Part shown: one piece after another, positions 1 to 6,387 of the stretch
Layout: every line of letters starts with the position of its first letter
Position numbering within the stretch: the first letter of the stretch is position 1
NCBI GenBank assembly: GCA_964407525.1
Contig: CAYOWC010000277.1
Coordinates: forward strand, 1 to 6,631
Direction: 5' to 3'
DNA: 6,631 bases
Origin: DUZB01 sp964407525
GTDB lineage: Bacteria; Desulfobacterota; DSM-4660; Desulfatiglandales; Desulfatiglandaceae
Notes under the pieces: generated by a model
The model's input: only the letters and a program-made list of their open reading frames with translations
Told to the model about the DNA's origin: nothing
Database searches by the model: none
Position numbers and translations under genes: made by a program

Positions 1-133
1 AATTGCCGGCGAAATTTTCTTCCCTTGGAATGCGGCATCTGGTACAGTACAGAAAAACTTCAAGGCGGTCTTTATTTTCCCTGCCGCCTTACGGTCTTGT
101 TCATCAATTCGGCATAGCAAAACGGATACTGAT
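1..133 (+). other. Region upstream of thiE, no gene assigned
   Basis: No recognisable gene lies here. The thiE frame stays open back to base 2 but holds no ATG, GTG or TTG before base 134, and its 44 codons resemble no ThiE N-terminus. Another frame is open from base 1 to a TAG at 112-114 and could be the tail of an upstream gene, but I do not recognise its product. A 7-bp inverted repeat (AAGGCGG at 62-68, CCGCCTT at 84-90, 15-base loop) is not followed by a T-run, so it is not a standard terminator. The conserved TPP riboswitch (THI-box) cores are absent. Confidence 0.5.
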
Positions 134-763
134 ATGGAAAAAGATACAGGAAAACTTCATGTTCTCACGGATACGGTCCTGCAAGACCGGTTTTCCCACG
201 TTGAATTAGCCCAAATGGCCATCGAGGGCGGAGCGAGCGTCATCCAGCTCCGACAAAAAAACGGAACCACTCGGGAGATGATTTCGATGGCCTCTCAAAT
301 GAAACAGCTTTGTGCTGAAAGGAATGTTCTTTTCATTGTAAACGATCGCATCGATGTGGCAATGGCTTCAGAAGCAGATGGCGTTCATCTGGGGCAGGAT
401 GATTTCCCCCTGTCGTTGGCTCGAAAGCTTCTCGGGGATGATAAAATTATCGGCGGGTCCGCAGGAAACCTGGACGAGGCGATGATCTGCCTTACCGGCG
501 GTGCAGATTACGTGGGAGTCGGGCCTGTCTATACCACGAGTTCAAAGATGGATGCCGGTCCTGCAGGTGGGCTTGATCTCCTCAGAAACATTGTTGAAAA
601 GATTCCGTTGCCGGTCATTGCCATCGGTGGTGTGGACGAAACAAATGCGGCTGATGTGATGAGGGCAGGCGCTCAGGGGGTCGCAGTCATCTCGTCGGTC
701 TGCTGCAAAACGGATCCAAAAGCATCTACCATTGTATTGGATGAAATCCTCCAGTCCTTTTAA
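134..763 (+). CDS. thiE: Thiamine-phosphate synthase ThiE
   Basis: ThiE is a cytoplasmic TIM-barrel enzyme that condenses HMP pyrophosphate with hydroxyethylthiazole phosphate to give thiamine phosphate and pyrophosphate. The 209-residue product has the usual family length and its signatures in order: LTD near residue 11, QLRQK at 38-42, VNDR at 69-72, GVHLGQDD at 83-90, GVGPVYTTSSK at 128-138, a GG pair at 145-146, AIGGV at 163-167 and VISS at 185-188. These cover the pyrimidine, pyrophosphate and thiazole-phosphate sites, so the enzyme looks intact. The ATG at 134 is the only start upstream of the conserved fold, although no good Shine-Dalgarno precedes it. This leaves open translational coupling to an upstream gene or a start outside the window. 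The stop lies 35 bases before the preferred thiL start, and thiL and thiM follow on the same strand. Confidence 0.95.
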   Translation: MEKDTGKLHVLTDTVLQDRFSHVELAQMAIEGGASVIQLRQKNGTTREMISMASQMKQLCAERNVLFIVNDRIDVAMASEADGVHLGQDDFPLSLARKLLGDDKIIGGSAGNLDEAMICLTGGADYVGVGPVYTTSSKMDAGPAGGLDLLRNIVEKIPLPVIAIGGVDETNAADVMRAGAQGVAVISSVCCKTDPKASTIVLDEILQSF

Positions 764-798
764 TCTTGAGGCTTTCGTTCAGAGATTATTGGGAAGAC

Positions 799-1824
799 AT
801 GGACGAAACAGTTGGAGATATCGGCGAATTTGAGCTCATAAACAGAATCGACCAGGCCCTGTTGAAAGAAGGCGCCGCCACACCGATAGGCACTGTAGGC
901 ATAGGAGATGATTGTGCCGCTTTTAAGCCTCGACCGGGGTATGAAATTCTGTTGACCTGTGACTGCATGGTGGAAGGAAGGCATTTTCTGCCGGACCGGA
1001 TTTCACCTTTTCACCTGGGACGCCGGGCCATGACCTTGAACATCAGTGATGTGGGCGCCATGGGGGGACGCCCTCTCTACGCGCTCGTATCGCTGGGCTT
1101 GAAAAAAGAAACTTTTGTCTCCAACATACTGGAAATGTACAGAGGGTTCGTTGCAGAACTCAATCCATTTTGCGCCACCATCATTGGGGGGAATCTAACC
1201 CGCTCCGAAGGCCCTGTATTCATAGACATTACCGTGATTGGCGAAGTGGAAACAGGCAAAATGCTCAGACGAACCACCGCAAAAACAGGGGACACCATTC
1301 TCGTCACGGGATTTCCTGGACAATCCGCCGCAGGGCTGAGGCTTTTAAAGCAATCTCCGGAAGATGAAAATCTGGATAACCACCCCCTTGTACAGGCATA
1401 CAATCGACCTTCGCACCGCGCCCTGGAAGGGGCAAGGATAGCCCAATCGGGTCTTGCCACGGCGATGATAGATACCAGTGACGGCCTCCTCGGAGACCTT
1501 GGACATATCTGTATGGAAAGCGGGGTTGGAGCGTTACTGGTTCAGGAAGAGCTGCCTGTAAGTCCTACCCTGCAGCAGACGGCATTCATAATGGGATGCG
1601 ACCCGCTGGATTTCGTGCTGTCGGACAGTGATGATTACGAGCTTCTCATTACCTGTGCCCCCAAACACGCAGAAACCGTTTGCACCCTGATCTCTCGTTC
1701 AGGGAGCACATCAGTAAAACAAATAGGGACCATCACCTCAAACCCGAACACCATAGAACTGCTGCAGCCAGATGGAACCAGACGCCCTTTGGATCCCTTG
1801 GGATGGGATCATTTCGCAAAATAA
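799..1824 (+). CDS. thiL: Thiamine-monophosphate kinase ThiL
   Basis: ThiL phosphorylates thiamine monophosphate with ATP to thiamine diphosphate, the active cofactor. It belongs to the PurM/SelD-like ATP-binding superfamily. From the ATG at 799 the product has 341 residues, near the family norm. Visible motifs are IGEFELI at 8-14, IGDD at 35-38 (Mg-ATP ligands), D55 with VEGRHF at 58-63, NISDVGAMGG at 81-90, a GGN motif near 131-133, and DTSDGL in the C-terminal half. The usual GGEDYELL motif reads DSDDYELL here (residues 276-283), an unusual change of the glycine pair. The frame also allows a TTG at 766 that would add 11 residues. I prefer the ATG because family proteins start just before IGEFE. 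A GGGAAG at 791-796 precedes it, at short spacing. The stop codon overlaps the thiM ribosome binding site, which suggests coupled translation. Confidence 0.94.
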   Translation: MDETVGDIGEFELINRIDQALLKEGAATPIGTVGIGDDCAAFKPRPGYEILLTCDCMVEGRHFLPDRISPFHLGRRAMTLNISDVGAMGGRPLYALVSLGLKKETFVSNILEMYRGFVAELNPFCATIIGGNLTRSEGPVFIDITVIGEVETGKMLRRTTAKTGDTILVTGFPGQSAAGLRLLKQSPEDENLDNHPLVQAYNRPSHRALEGARIAQSGLATAMIDTSDGLLGDLGHICMESGVGALLVQEELPVSPTLQQTAFIMGCDPLDFVLSDSDDYELLITCAPKHAETVCTLISRSGSTSVKQIGTITSNPNTIELLQPDGTRRPLDPLGWDHFAK

Positions 1825-1828
1825 GGAG
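1823..1828 (+). promoter_or_regulatory. Ribosome binding site of thiM
   Basis: AAGGAG overlaps the thiL stop codon (TAA at 1822-1824) and sits 6 bases before the ATG at 1835. This fixes the thiM start there rather than at an in-frame ATG at 1772 inside thiL. Confidence 0.8.
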
Positions 1829-1834
1829 TTTTTC

Positions 1835-2592
1835 ATGTCCAACGTATCCCTCGCTTTAAAAGCGGCCCTTAACCTGCAAAAACTGCGGGCAACAAGACCG
1901 TTAATCCATAATATCACGAACTATGTTGTCATGAACTATACTGCCAACGCCCTCCTTTCCTGTGGAGCCTCCCCCGTGATGGCTCATGCCGTAGAGGAAG
2001 TAGAGGAGATGGTTTCGATGGCAGGCGCGCTCGTGCTCAACATAGGAACCCTCACCCCTGCCTGGATTGATGCCATGCTGGTAGCCGGGAGAAAAGCCAA
2101 CCAGATCGATATACCGGTAGTCCTCGACCCGGTGGGTTCAGGCGCTACAAAGCTCCGTACCGGATCGGCGAAACGAATCCTTGAAGAGGTCTCCGTCTCG
2201 GTCATTCGTGGAAACGCTTCCGAAGTGCTTTCTCTAGCTGAATCGAAATCCGGAACAAAAGGGGTGGACTCGGTTCACAGTGTAGAAGATGTTTCCGAAA
2301 TTGCCGCCGGATTGGCGGACAAGCTCGGTTTGACTCTGGCAATAACAGGGAAGATTGATCTTATCACTGATGGGAACCGGGTTTACAGAGTTTCAAACGG
2401 ACATGAACTCATGAGCGCGGTGACAGGCACCGGCTGTACAGCCTCGGCCCTTGTCGGCGCCTTCTTGGCTGTTGATAAAAATGCGGCCCATGCAGCAACA
2501 ACGGCCCTTTCGTACCTTGGTCTCGCAGGCGAAAAAGCCGCCGCCACAGCCACCGGTCCGGGATCTTTTCAAATGGCCATGCTTGATGCCCT
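1835..2592 (+). CDS. thiM: Hydroxyethylthiazole kinase ThiM, 3' end lost in gap
   Basis: ThiM is a ribokinase-like, cytoplasmic salvage enzyme. It phosphorylates 4-methyl-5-(2-hydroxyethyl)thiazole, giving the thiazole phosphate used by ThiE. About 252 residues are readable. They include PLIHNITNYVVMNYTANALL from residue 22, the GASPVM substrate region, VVLDPVG in the nucleotide-binding core, VIRGN followed by a conserved E, and TGTGC near 197-201. The cysteine at about 201 matches the active-site cysteine of the family (Cys198 in the Bacillus subtilis enzyme, from memory). Readable sequence stops at GPGSFQMAMLDA, typically only some 10-25 residues from the C-terminus, so the gene is probably whole in the organism and cut only by the assembly gap. 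The frame that reads through the gap to base 2755 is not the likely end, because it runs into the next gene. Confidence 0.93.
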
Positions 2593-2692
2593 NNNNNNNN
2601 NNNNNNNNNNNNNNNNNNNNNNNNNNNNNNNNNNNNNNNNNNNNNNNNNNNNNNNNNNNNNNNNNNNNNNNNNNNNNNNNNNNNNNNNNNNN
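2593..2692. other. Assembly gap of exactly 100 N
   Basis: One hundred consecutive N is the conventional placeholder for a gap of unknown size, so the true distance and the reading frame across it are unknown. After the gap, bases 2693-2747 hold possible thiM endings in two frames: a TGA at 2703-2705 or a TAA at 2707-2709. The third frame stays open to 2755 and overlaps the next gene's start. If the gap is longer than it looks, another gene such as thiD could be hidden in it. Confidence 0.97.
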
Positions 2693-2732
2693 CAGCCGGT
2701 CTTGATTAACACATACCTCCCGATAGTCTTTT

Positions 2733-2741
2733 GGAAAGAGG
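2733..2741 (+). promoter_or_regulatory. Ribosome binding site of the AI-2E family gene
   Basis: GGAAAGAGG lies just upstream of two in-frame ATG codons, at 2742 and 2748. The GAGG core (2738-2741) touches the first ATG but is 6 bases from the second, so 2748 is the better start. Confidence 0.7.
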
Positions 2742-2747
2742 ATGAAT

Positions 2748-3824
2748 ATGGATAAACAGCACGGAGCCAATCTCTTTCTCGTTTTCCTTCTTCTGAGCCT
2801 GGTCCTGATCATCACACTTTTCTGGCCCTACGCCTCCGCAATCGTGCTGGCCATCCTCATTTCGAGCGTATTTTATCCCATGTATGCCTGGCTGAAGAGG
2901 CTTTATCGAGGGCGGGAACTGATAGCTTCTCTCACCGTCATCCTGCTAATATTCCTTTTCCTGGTAGTCCCCGTCAGTTGGTTTGTGGGAACACTTACCA
3001 ATGAAGCATTCGACCTTTACAAACGGACGAGCAGCAATGTTTCCGTGACAAAGCTCCAACAGATAATTGAGGACGATCCGGTATGGAATGGGCGGCTCAA
3101 AAAGATCAGTCTTCTTACGGGCCTCAAAATAACGCCTGACGCCATAGAAGAACTTGTCAAAACCATCGGAAAAAGGCTCGGTCTTTTTCTGTACAACCAA
3201 CTTACGTCCATTGCCTCTAACCTTTTCAATCTCATCGTCAGCTTTTTCCTCATGATGCTAACCCTGTACTATCTGTTCCGTGAGGGGGATCAACTGAAAG
3301 AGTACCTGATTCAGCTCATCCCTATTCCAAAAGCCCAACTTGAAAAAGTGACCGCAAAATTCCAGGACATGGGGAAGGCCATTATTCTGGGAAGTGGGTG
3401 TTCCGCCATTATCCAGGGGGTGTTGGGCGGTCTTGGTTTTTTCTTCTTTGATTTAGGATCCCCTTTTCTCTGGGGGACTATCATTGCCCTGATGACTTTC
3501 ATTCCCATCATCGGATCGGCCTCCGTGTTTGTCCCGGCCACGGGGCTGATATTGCTTCATGGCAATGCAGGGACTGCCATAGGCTACCTGGCATACAATC
3601 TTTTCTACAGCCTGATAACGGAAAACCTGATCAGGCCGAAATTGATCAGCCAAGGGTCGCAGATGAACTCACTCCTTGTTTTTTTCGGAATCATCGGGGG
3701 AATAAAACTTTTCGGCATCCTCGGGCTTATATACGGACCGCTCATCATTACCACATTCCTCACGCTGGCCGAAATTTACCGACTTGAATATAGGAAAAAT
3801 GTAGCCAATATTGCCGGGCCTTAG
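2748..3824 (+). CDS. AI-2E family transporter (PerM/UPF0118-like)
   Basis: This 358-residue inner-membrane protein matches the AI-2E transporter family (PerM, YdiK, TqsA and relatives) in length and layout. An N-terminal hydrophobic block has segments at about 9-25, 27-46 and 62-82. A soluble stretch of roughly 85-145 is followed by a helix near 155-178, and a dense set of segments runs from about 210 to 345. Family-typical strings in the last third are FIPIIGS, ENLIRPKLI, and a GILGLIYGPLI-type ending before a short charged tail. Members have been linked to autoinducer-2 export, Na+/H+ exchange or osmotic tolerance, and the substrate cannot be predicted from sequence. Nothing nearby suggests quorum sensing. 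The gene is on the same strand as the thiamine block, but the gap hides its true distance from thiM. Confidence 0.88.
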   Translation: MDKQHGANLFLVFLLLSLVLIITLFWPYASAIVLAILISSVFYPMYAWLKRLYRGRELIASLTVILLIFLFLVVPVSWFVGTLTNEAFDLYKRTSSNVSVTKLQQIIEDDPVWNGRLKKISLLTGLKITPDAIEELVKTIGKRLGLFLYNQLTSIASNLFNLIVSFFLMMLTLYYLFREGDQLKEYLIQLIPIPKAQLEKVTAKFQDMGKAIILGSGCSAIIQGVLGGLGFFFFDLGSPFLWGTIIALMTFIPIIGSASVFVPATGLILLHGNAGTAIGYLAYNLFYSLITENLIRPKLISQGSQMNSLLVFFGIIGGIKLFGILGLIYGPLIITTFLTLAEIYRLEYRKNVANIAGP

Positions 3825-3845
3825 AGGATGAATTCCAAATGTGAG

Positions 3846-3869
3846 GAACACGAACACAATAATTTGTTC
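3846..3869. repeat. GAACAC tandem plus inverted half-site in the gap before the response regulator
   Basis: In the 77-base space before the response regulator, GAACAC occurs twice in tandem (3846-3851 and 3852-3857). The second GAACA is mirrored by TGTTC at 3865-3869 across an AT-rich 8-base spacer. This arrangement resembles a protein-binding operator, but the half-sites are only 5 bp and chance cannot be excluded. No convincing -35/-10 pair or T-run terminator was seen in this spacer. Confidence 0.3.
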
Positions 3870-3890
3870 TAACAGTAAAAATCTTGCTCT

Positions 3891-3898
3891 GGGAGGTG
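3891..3898 (+). promoter_or_regulatory. Ribosome binding site of the response regulator gene
   Basis: GGGAGGTG is followed after 3 bases by the ATG at 3902. It selects that ATG over an in-frame TTG at 3884, which would lie upstream of the site and adds residues outside the receiver fold. Confidence 0.8.
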
Positions 3899-3901
3899 AA
3901 A

Positions 3902-4390
3902 ATGATCCCTGAAAAAATCCTGCGAGGGAAACGGATACTGATCGTAGACGATGAACAGGATATCCTTGATTTTCTGGTCGAACAACTGGAAATGTGCAGA
4001 ATCGATACCGCATTGAACTATGAAGAAGGGAAAACCCTTCTTGATTCAATCCCTTACAACGCAGCCATTCTCGACATCATGGGGGTCCGAGGCTATGAAC
4101 TTCTTGAACTGGCGAACAAGAAGGGAATTCCCGCACTCATGCTCACTGCGCACGCCCTTTCACAGGAAAACCTCAAAAAATCTTTTGAGGGCGGCGCCTC
4201 CTACTATGTTCCCAAGGACGAAATGAGTAAAATCGACGTATATCTTGCGGACATTTTTGACGCCTTGGACAAGAATAAAAATGTATGGAGTAAATGGTAT
4301 GAAAGGCTGAGCGGATTTTGCGACAGGCGGTTCGGACCAAACTGGAAAGATGAAGATCCTGAATTTTGGGATTCTCTCATCAAATACTAA
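3902..4390 (+). CDS. Single-domain response regulator with short unassigned C-terminal tail
   Basis: The 162-residue product begins with a CheY-like receiver domain (about residues 9-120). It has the acidic pair D16/D17 in IVDDE, the phospho-acceptor D58, switch threonine T82 in LTAH, and lysine K105 in VPKDE. All phosphorylation residues are present, so phosphotransfer from a histidine kinase is expected, but no kinase is in the window. The loop after D58 reads IMGVRGYEL. It is shorter than the usual D-x-x-M-P-x-x-x-G pattern and lacks the proline. After the receiver comes no DNA-binding or enzymatic output domain, only about 40 residues rich in Trp, Phe, Arg and Asp (CDRRFGPNWKDEDPEFW near the end). 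The role is unknown. It may act by protein-protein contact. The stop is 17 bases before fbp, which suggests co-transcription. Confidence 0.9.
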   Translation: MIPEKILRGKRILIVDDEQDILDFLVEQLEMCRIDTALNYEEGKTLLDSIPYNAAILDIMGVRGYELLELANKKGIPALMLTAHALSQENLKKSFEGGASYYVPKDEMSKIDVYLADIFDALDKNKNVWSKWYERLSGFCDRRFGPNWKDEDPEFWDSLIKY

Positions 4391-4393
4391 TAC

Positions 4394-4403
4394 AGGAGGG
4401 AGG
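4394..4403 (+). promoter_or_regulatory. Strong ribosome binding site of fbp
   Basis: AGGAGGGAGG is a near-perfect, extended anti-16S match ending 4 bases before the ATG at 4408. Its first AGGAGG has 8-base spacing. It defines the fbp start and predicts stronger translation than for the other genes here. Confidence 0.85.
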
Positions 4404-4407
4404 ATTA

Positions 4408-5463
4408 ATGGATCGAAAAGGTGTAGGGATTACGGTCACACAGCATATTTTAGCCCAACAGAGGGAAAATCCTGGAGCAACTGGAGCGTTTACCACCCTG
4501 CTCAATGAACTGATTGTAGCGGCCAAGGTCATATCAAGAGAGGTAAACAAGGCGGGGCTTGCCGATATTTTAGGATCAACAGGCAGGACAAACGTCCAGG
4601 ATGAGCAAGTGCAGAAACTTGACATATTCTCCAATAATGTCATCATCGAGCGTATGCAACATATCGGGGAGTTATGCTGCATGGGGTCGGAAGAAAATGC
4701 AGACTTGATTGAAATCCCATCCAGATATCCCAAAGGGAACTATATTCTCGTTTTTGATCCCCTCGACGGATCATCCAACATCGATGTGAATGTGAGCATC
4801 GGAACCATCTTCGGGATCTACAAGAAAAAAAGCGATGAGACGGACGTGGATATGTTACTCAACGATGTCCTTCAACCGGGGATGAATCAGGTGGCTGCAG
4901 GATATTTTATCTATGGTTCAAGCACCATGATGGTTTACACTACCGGAAACGGCACCGGAGTACATGGTTTCACTCTGTACCCCAGTGTCGGGGAATTTCT
5001 CCTTTCCCACGAAAACATACGTATCCCTGAAAGAGGAAAGACCTATAGTGTGAACGAGGGTAATACCCAGTATTGGGATGACAAGACAAGGGCAATGATG
5101 GCCTATTTCAAGGACAAGGACAAGCCCACGGGACGACCATATACGGCCCGCTATGTGGGAAGTCTGGTCGCAGATTTTCACAGGAACCTCCTCAAGGGCG
5201 GGCTTTTCATGTACCCGGCCGATAACAAAGATCCCAAAAAACCCGCGGGCAAGCTTCGCCTCATGGTAGAGGCAAACCCTCTCGCCCTGGTCGTCAAGGA
5301 AGCAGGGGGTTATGCCAGTAACGGGGAAGGTCCTATTTTAGACATGGAACCGGAACACCTTCATCAGAGAGTGCCTCTCTACATCGGCAGCAAGACGGAT
5401 GTGGAAATCGCCGAAGAGTTTATAAGCGGCGGCAAAGGCCCTAAGCCCAATACCCATGAATGA
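4408..5463 (+). CDS. fbp: Class I fructose-1,6-bisphosphatase
   Basis: This cytoplasmic Mg-dependent enzyme hydrolyses fructose 1,6-bisphosphate to fructose 6-phosphate, the committed step of gluconeogenesis and of sugar synthesis in autotrophs. The 351-residue product is slightly longer than E. coli Fbp (332). It shows the class I signatures: TNVQ..QVQKLDI near 61-73, GSEEN at 93-97, the metal-site motif FDPLDGSSNID at 116-126, SIGTIFGIY at 130-138, AAGYFIYGSSTMMVY, GKTYSVNEGN, RYVGSLVADFHRNLLKGG and GKLRLMVEANP for substrate binding. At the N-terminal AMP pocket, T25, G26 and T29 are kept. The positions matching Glu29 and Lys112 of the pig enzyme are A27 and N111, so AMP inhibition may be altered. 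A short insert follows YTTG, and the tail has about 15 extra residues. It probably shares a transcript with the response regulator. Confidence 0.97.
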   Translation: MDRKGVGITVTQHILAQQRENPGATGAFTTLLNELIVAAKVISREVNKAGLADILGSTGRTNVQDEQVQKLDIFSNNVIIERMQHIGELCCMGSEENADLIEIPSRYPKGNYILVFDPLDGSSNIDVNVSIGTIFGIYKKKSDETDVDMLLNDVLQPGMNQVAAGYFIYGSSTMMVYTTGNGTGVHGFTLYPSVGEFLLSHENIRIPERGKTYSVNEGNTQYWDDKTRAMMAYFKDKDKPTGRPYTARYVGSLVADFHRNLLKGGLFMYPADNKDPKKPAGKLRLMVEANPLALVVKEAGGYASNGEGPILDMEPEHLHQRVPLYIGSKTDVEIAEEFISGGKGPKPNTHE

Positions 5464-5514
5464 ATGGTATTCATGCAGCTTTCCGGTGAAGGATTTCGAG
5501 ATCCTGTCCTCGAC

Positions 5515-5549
5515 GAGGTGCCAGGTGTCGGGTGTCAGGGCTCCGGGTC
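5515..5549. repeat. Left array of a degenerate heptamer repeat (CAGGTGT-like)
   Basis: Five consecutive 7-base units read in register from 5515. The two best are CAGGTGT (5522-5528) and CGGGTGT (5529-5535). The outer units GAGGTGC, CAGGGCT and CCGGGTC are more diverged. Bases 5522-5539 are complementary to the right array at 5629-5653 apart from one extra heptamer there. Confidence 0.7.
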
Positions 5550-5628
5550 CAATATTCCAGAAATGTGATTTCAAGCAGCATAACTCTATGATTCTATGTT
5601 GAATCAATCGAATGACAACAAGTTTTTT

Positions 5629-5653
5629 CCTGACACCCGAAACCTGACACCTG
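5629..5653. repeat. Right array of the heptamer repeat, opposite orientation
   Basis: Read on the - strand this is CAGGTGT, CAGGTTT, CGGGTGT and a partial CAGG, that is three and a half units of 7 bases. It matches the left array in inverted orientation, with one more heptamer. Six T precede it and five A follow it on the + strand. The two arrays could form an imperfect stem of about 18 bp around a loop of some 90 bases. Confidence 0.72.
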
Positions 5654-5738
5654 AAAAAGGTCTATAAGAGAGCAAAGTCGAGTAACGCGCAAATGCCTGA
5701 CAAACAAAGGTAAATAGAATTCATTCACGGTATTGGCC

Positions 5739-6386
5739 CTAAGCCTTGACCGAATAAAATCGCTCATCCGGCAACTCAATACAGGTGAGTTTGTTTCCGA
5801 AAACAGCCCCTGTGTCAATCCCGATCTTGTTTTTCGCAACCAGGGGCTCCATAAAAGGAGTATGTCCAAAAATCACCTTTCTCCCAAAATCGTAGGGGGT
5901 TGAGAGAAAAGGCTCCCTGATCCAGAACAGGTCTTCCTCAGACTGGTCATGTATAGCCGTCCCGGGTCGAAAACCTGCGTGCACGAAATAGTAATCGTCT
6001 ACTTCTATGAGAGGCTTCAGGGAGCGAAAAAAATCCATATGTTCCGGGAAGTTTTCCATGGCAGGATTTTCCAAATCAACGGAATAGCTTCTCAGAGTAA
6101 TATGCCCATGATTTGCGAGGTACCGAGCCCGGTCCACGCCAAGAAGATAATCAAGAAGCATGCTCTCGTGATTCCCCTTCAAGCAGTGTATAAGGGGGAA
6201 ACTTTTCTGAAGATCCAAGATCAGGTCAACAACCCCCTTGGGATCTTCCCCACGATCAATATAATCGCCGAGAAAAACAAGTTCGTCCCGCCCGGGCCGC
6301 CAGGGAATTTTTTCCAGCAACCTGTTGAGCATGCCAAGGCAGCCGTGAATGTCGCCTATGACGAAAATTTTTCCGGAAGCTCTCAC
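5739..6386 (-). CDS. PPP-family metallophosphoesterase (serine/threonine phosphatase-like)
   Basis: The 215-residue product is a calcineurin-like phosphoesterase with the full PPP motif set: GDIHG at 11-15, GDYIDRG at 40-46, GNHE at 71-74, HAG at 136-138 and GHTP at 174-177. Metal ligands expected from the family (D12, H14, D41, N72, H136, H175) are all present, so it should be an active two-metal phosphatase. Bacterial relatives include PrpA/PrpB protein phosphatases and diadenosine tetraphosphatases, and the sequence does not decide between phosphoprotein and nucleotide substrates. No signal peptide is seen, so it is probably cytoplasmic. Translation starts at GTG (6386-6384), the only usable in-frame start below a TAA at 6419-6417. 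AAGGTG lies 10 bases upstream. It is transcribed toward fbp and separated from the upstream BI-1 gene by a terminator, so it likely has its own promoter. Confidence 0.92.
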   Translation of the reverse strand: MRASGKIFVIGDIHGCLGMLNRLLEKIPWRPGRDELVFLGDYIDRGEDPKGVVDLILDLQKSFPLIHCLKGNHESMLLDYLLGVDRARYLANHGHITLRSYSVDLENPAMENFPEHMDFFRSLKPLIEVDDYYFVHAGFRPGTAIHDQSEEDLFWIREPFLSTPYDFGRKVIFGHTPFMEPLVAKNKIGIDTGAVFGNKLTCIELPDERFYSVKA

Positions 6387-6387
6387 A

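Larger units (their letters stand above)
5464..5738. other. Convergent intergenic region between fbp and the metallophosphoesterase gene
   Basis: Both flanking genes end here, so the region should hold termination signals, but no standard GC stem with a T-run follows either gene. A 7-bp inverted repeat (CATGAAT at 5455-5461, ATTCATG at 5469-5475) spans the fbp stop without a T-run. The main structure is the pair of opposed heptamer arrays listed separately. Between them, 5550-5628 is AT-richer, contains a small GATTC/GAATC inverted repeat (5590-5605) and ends in six T. No coding sequence is convincing. Confidence 0.6.

Noticed and set aside
1..133. TPP riboswitch ahead of thiE
   Set aside because: The conserved THI-box cores (CTGAGA and the ACCTGA-type segment) are not present, and the only stem at 62-90 does not fit the aptamer.
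1077..1460. Antisense open frame opposite thiL
   Set aside because: It lies fully inside a gene with clear family motifs, has no recognisable domain, and is a by-product of the coding frame.
1772..2755. A longer thiM reading frame beginning inside thiL and ending inside the next gene
   Set aside because: The AAGGAG site and family N-terminus place the start at 1835. The C-terminal extension exists only because 100 N happened to keep that frame open.
5455..5475. CATGAAT/ATTCATG inverted repeat as the fbp terminator
   Set aside because: The stem is AT-rich, spans the stop codon and is not followed by a T-run.
5515..5653. CRISPR array
   Set aside because: The repeats are 7 bases, contiguous without spacers, and in opposite orientations. 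No cas gene is present.
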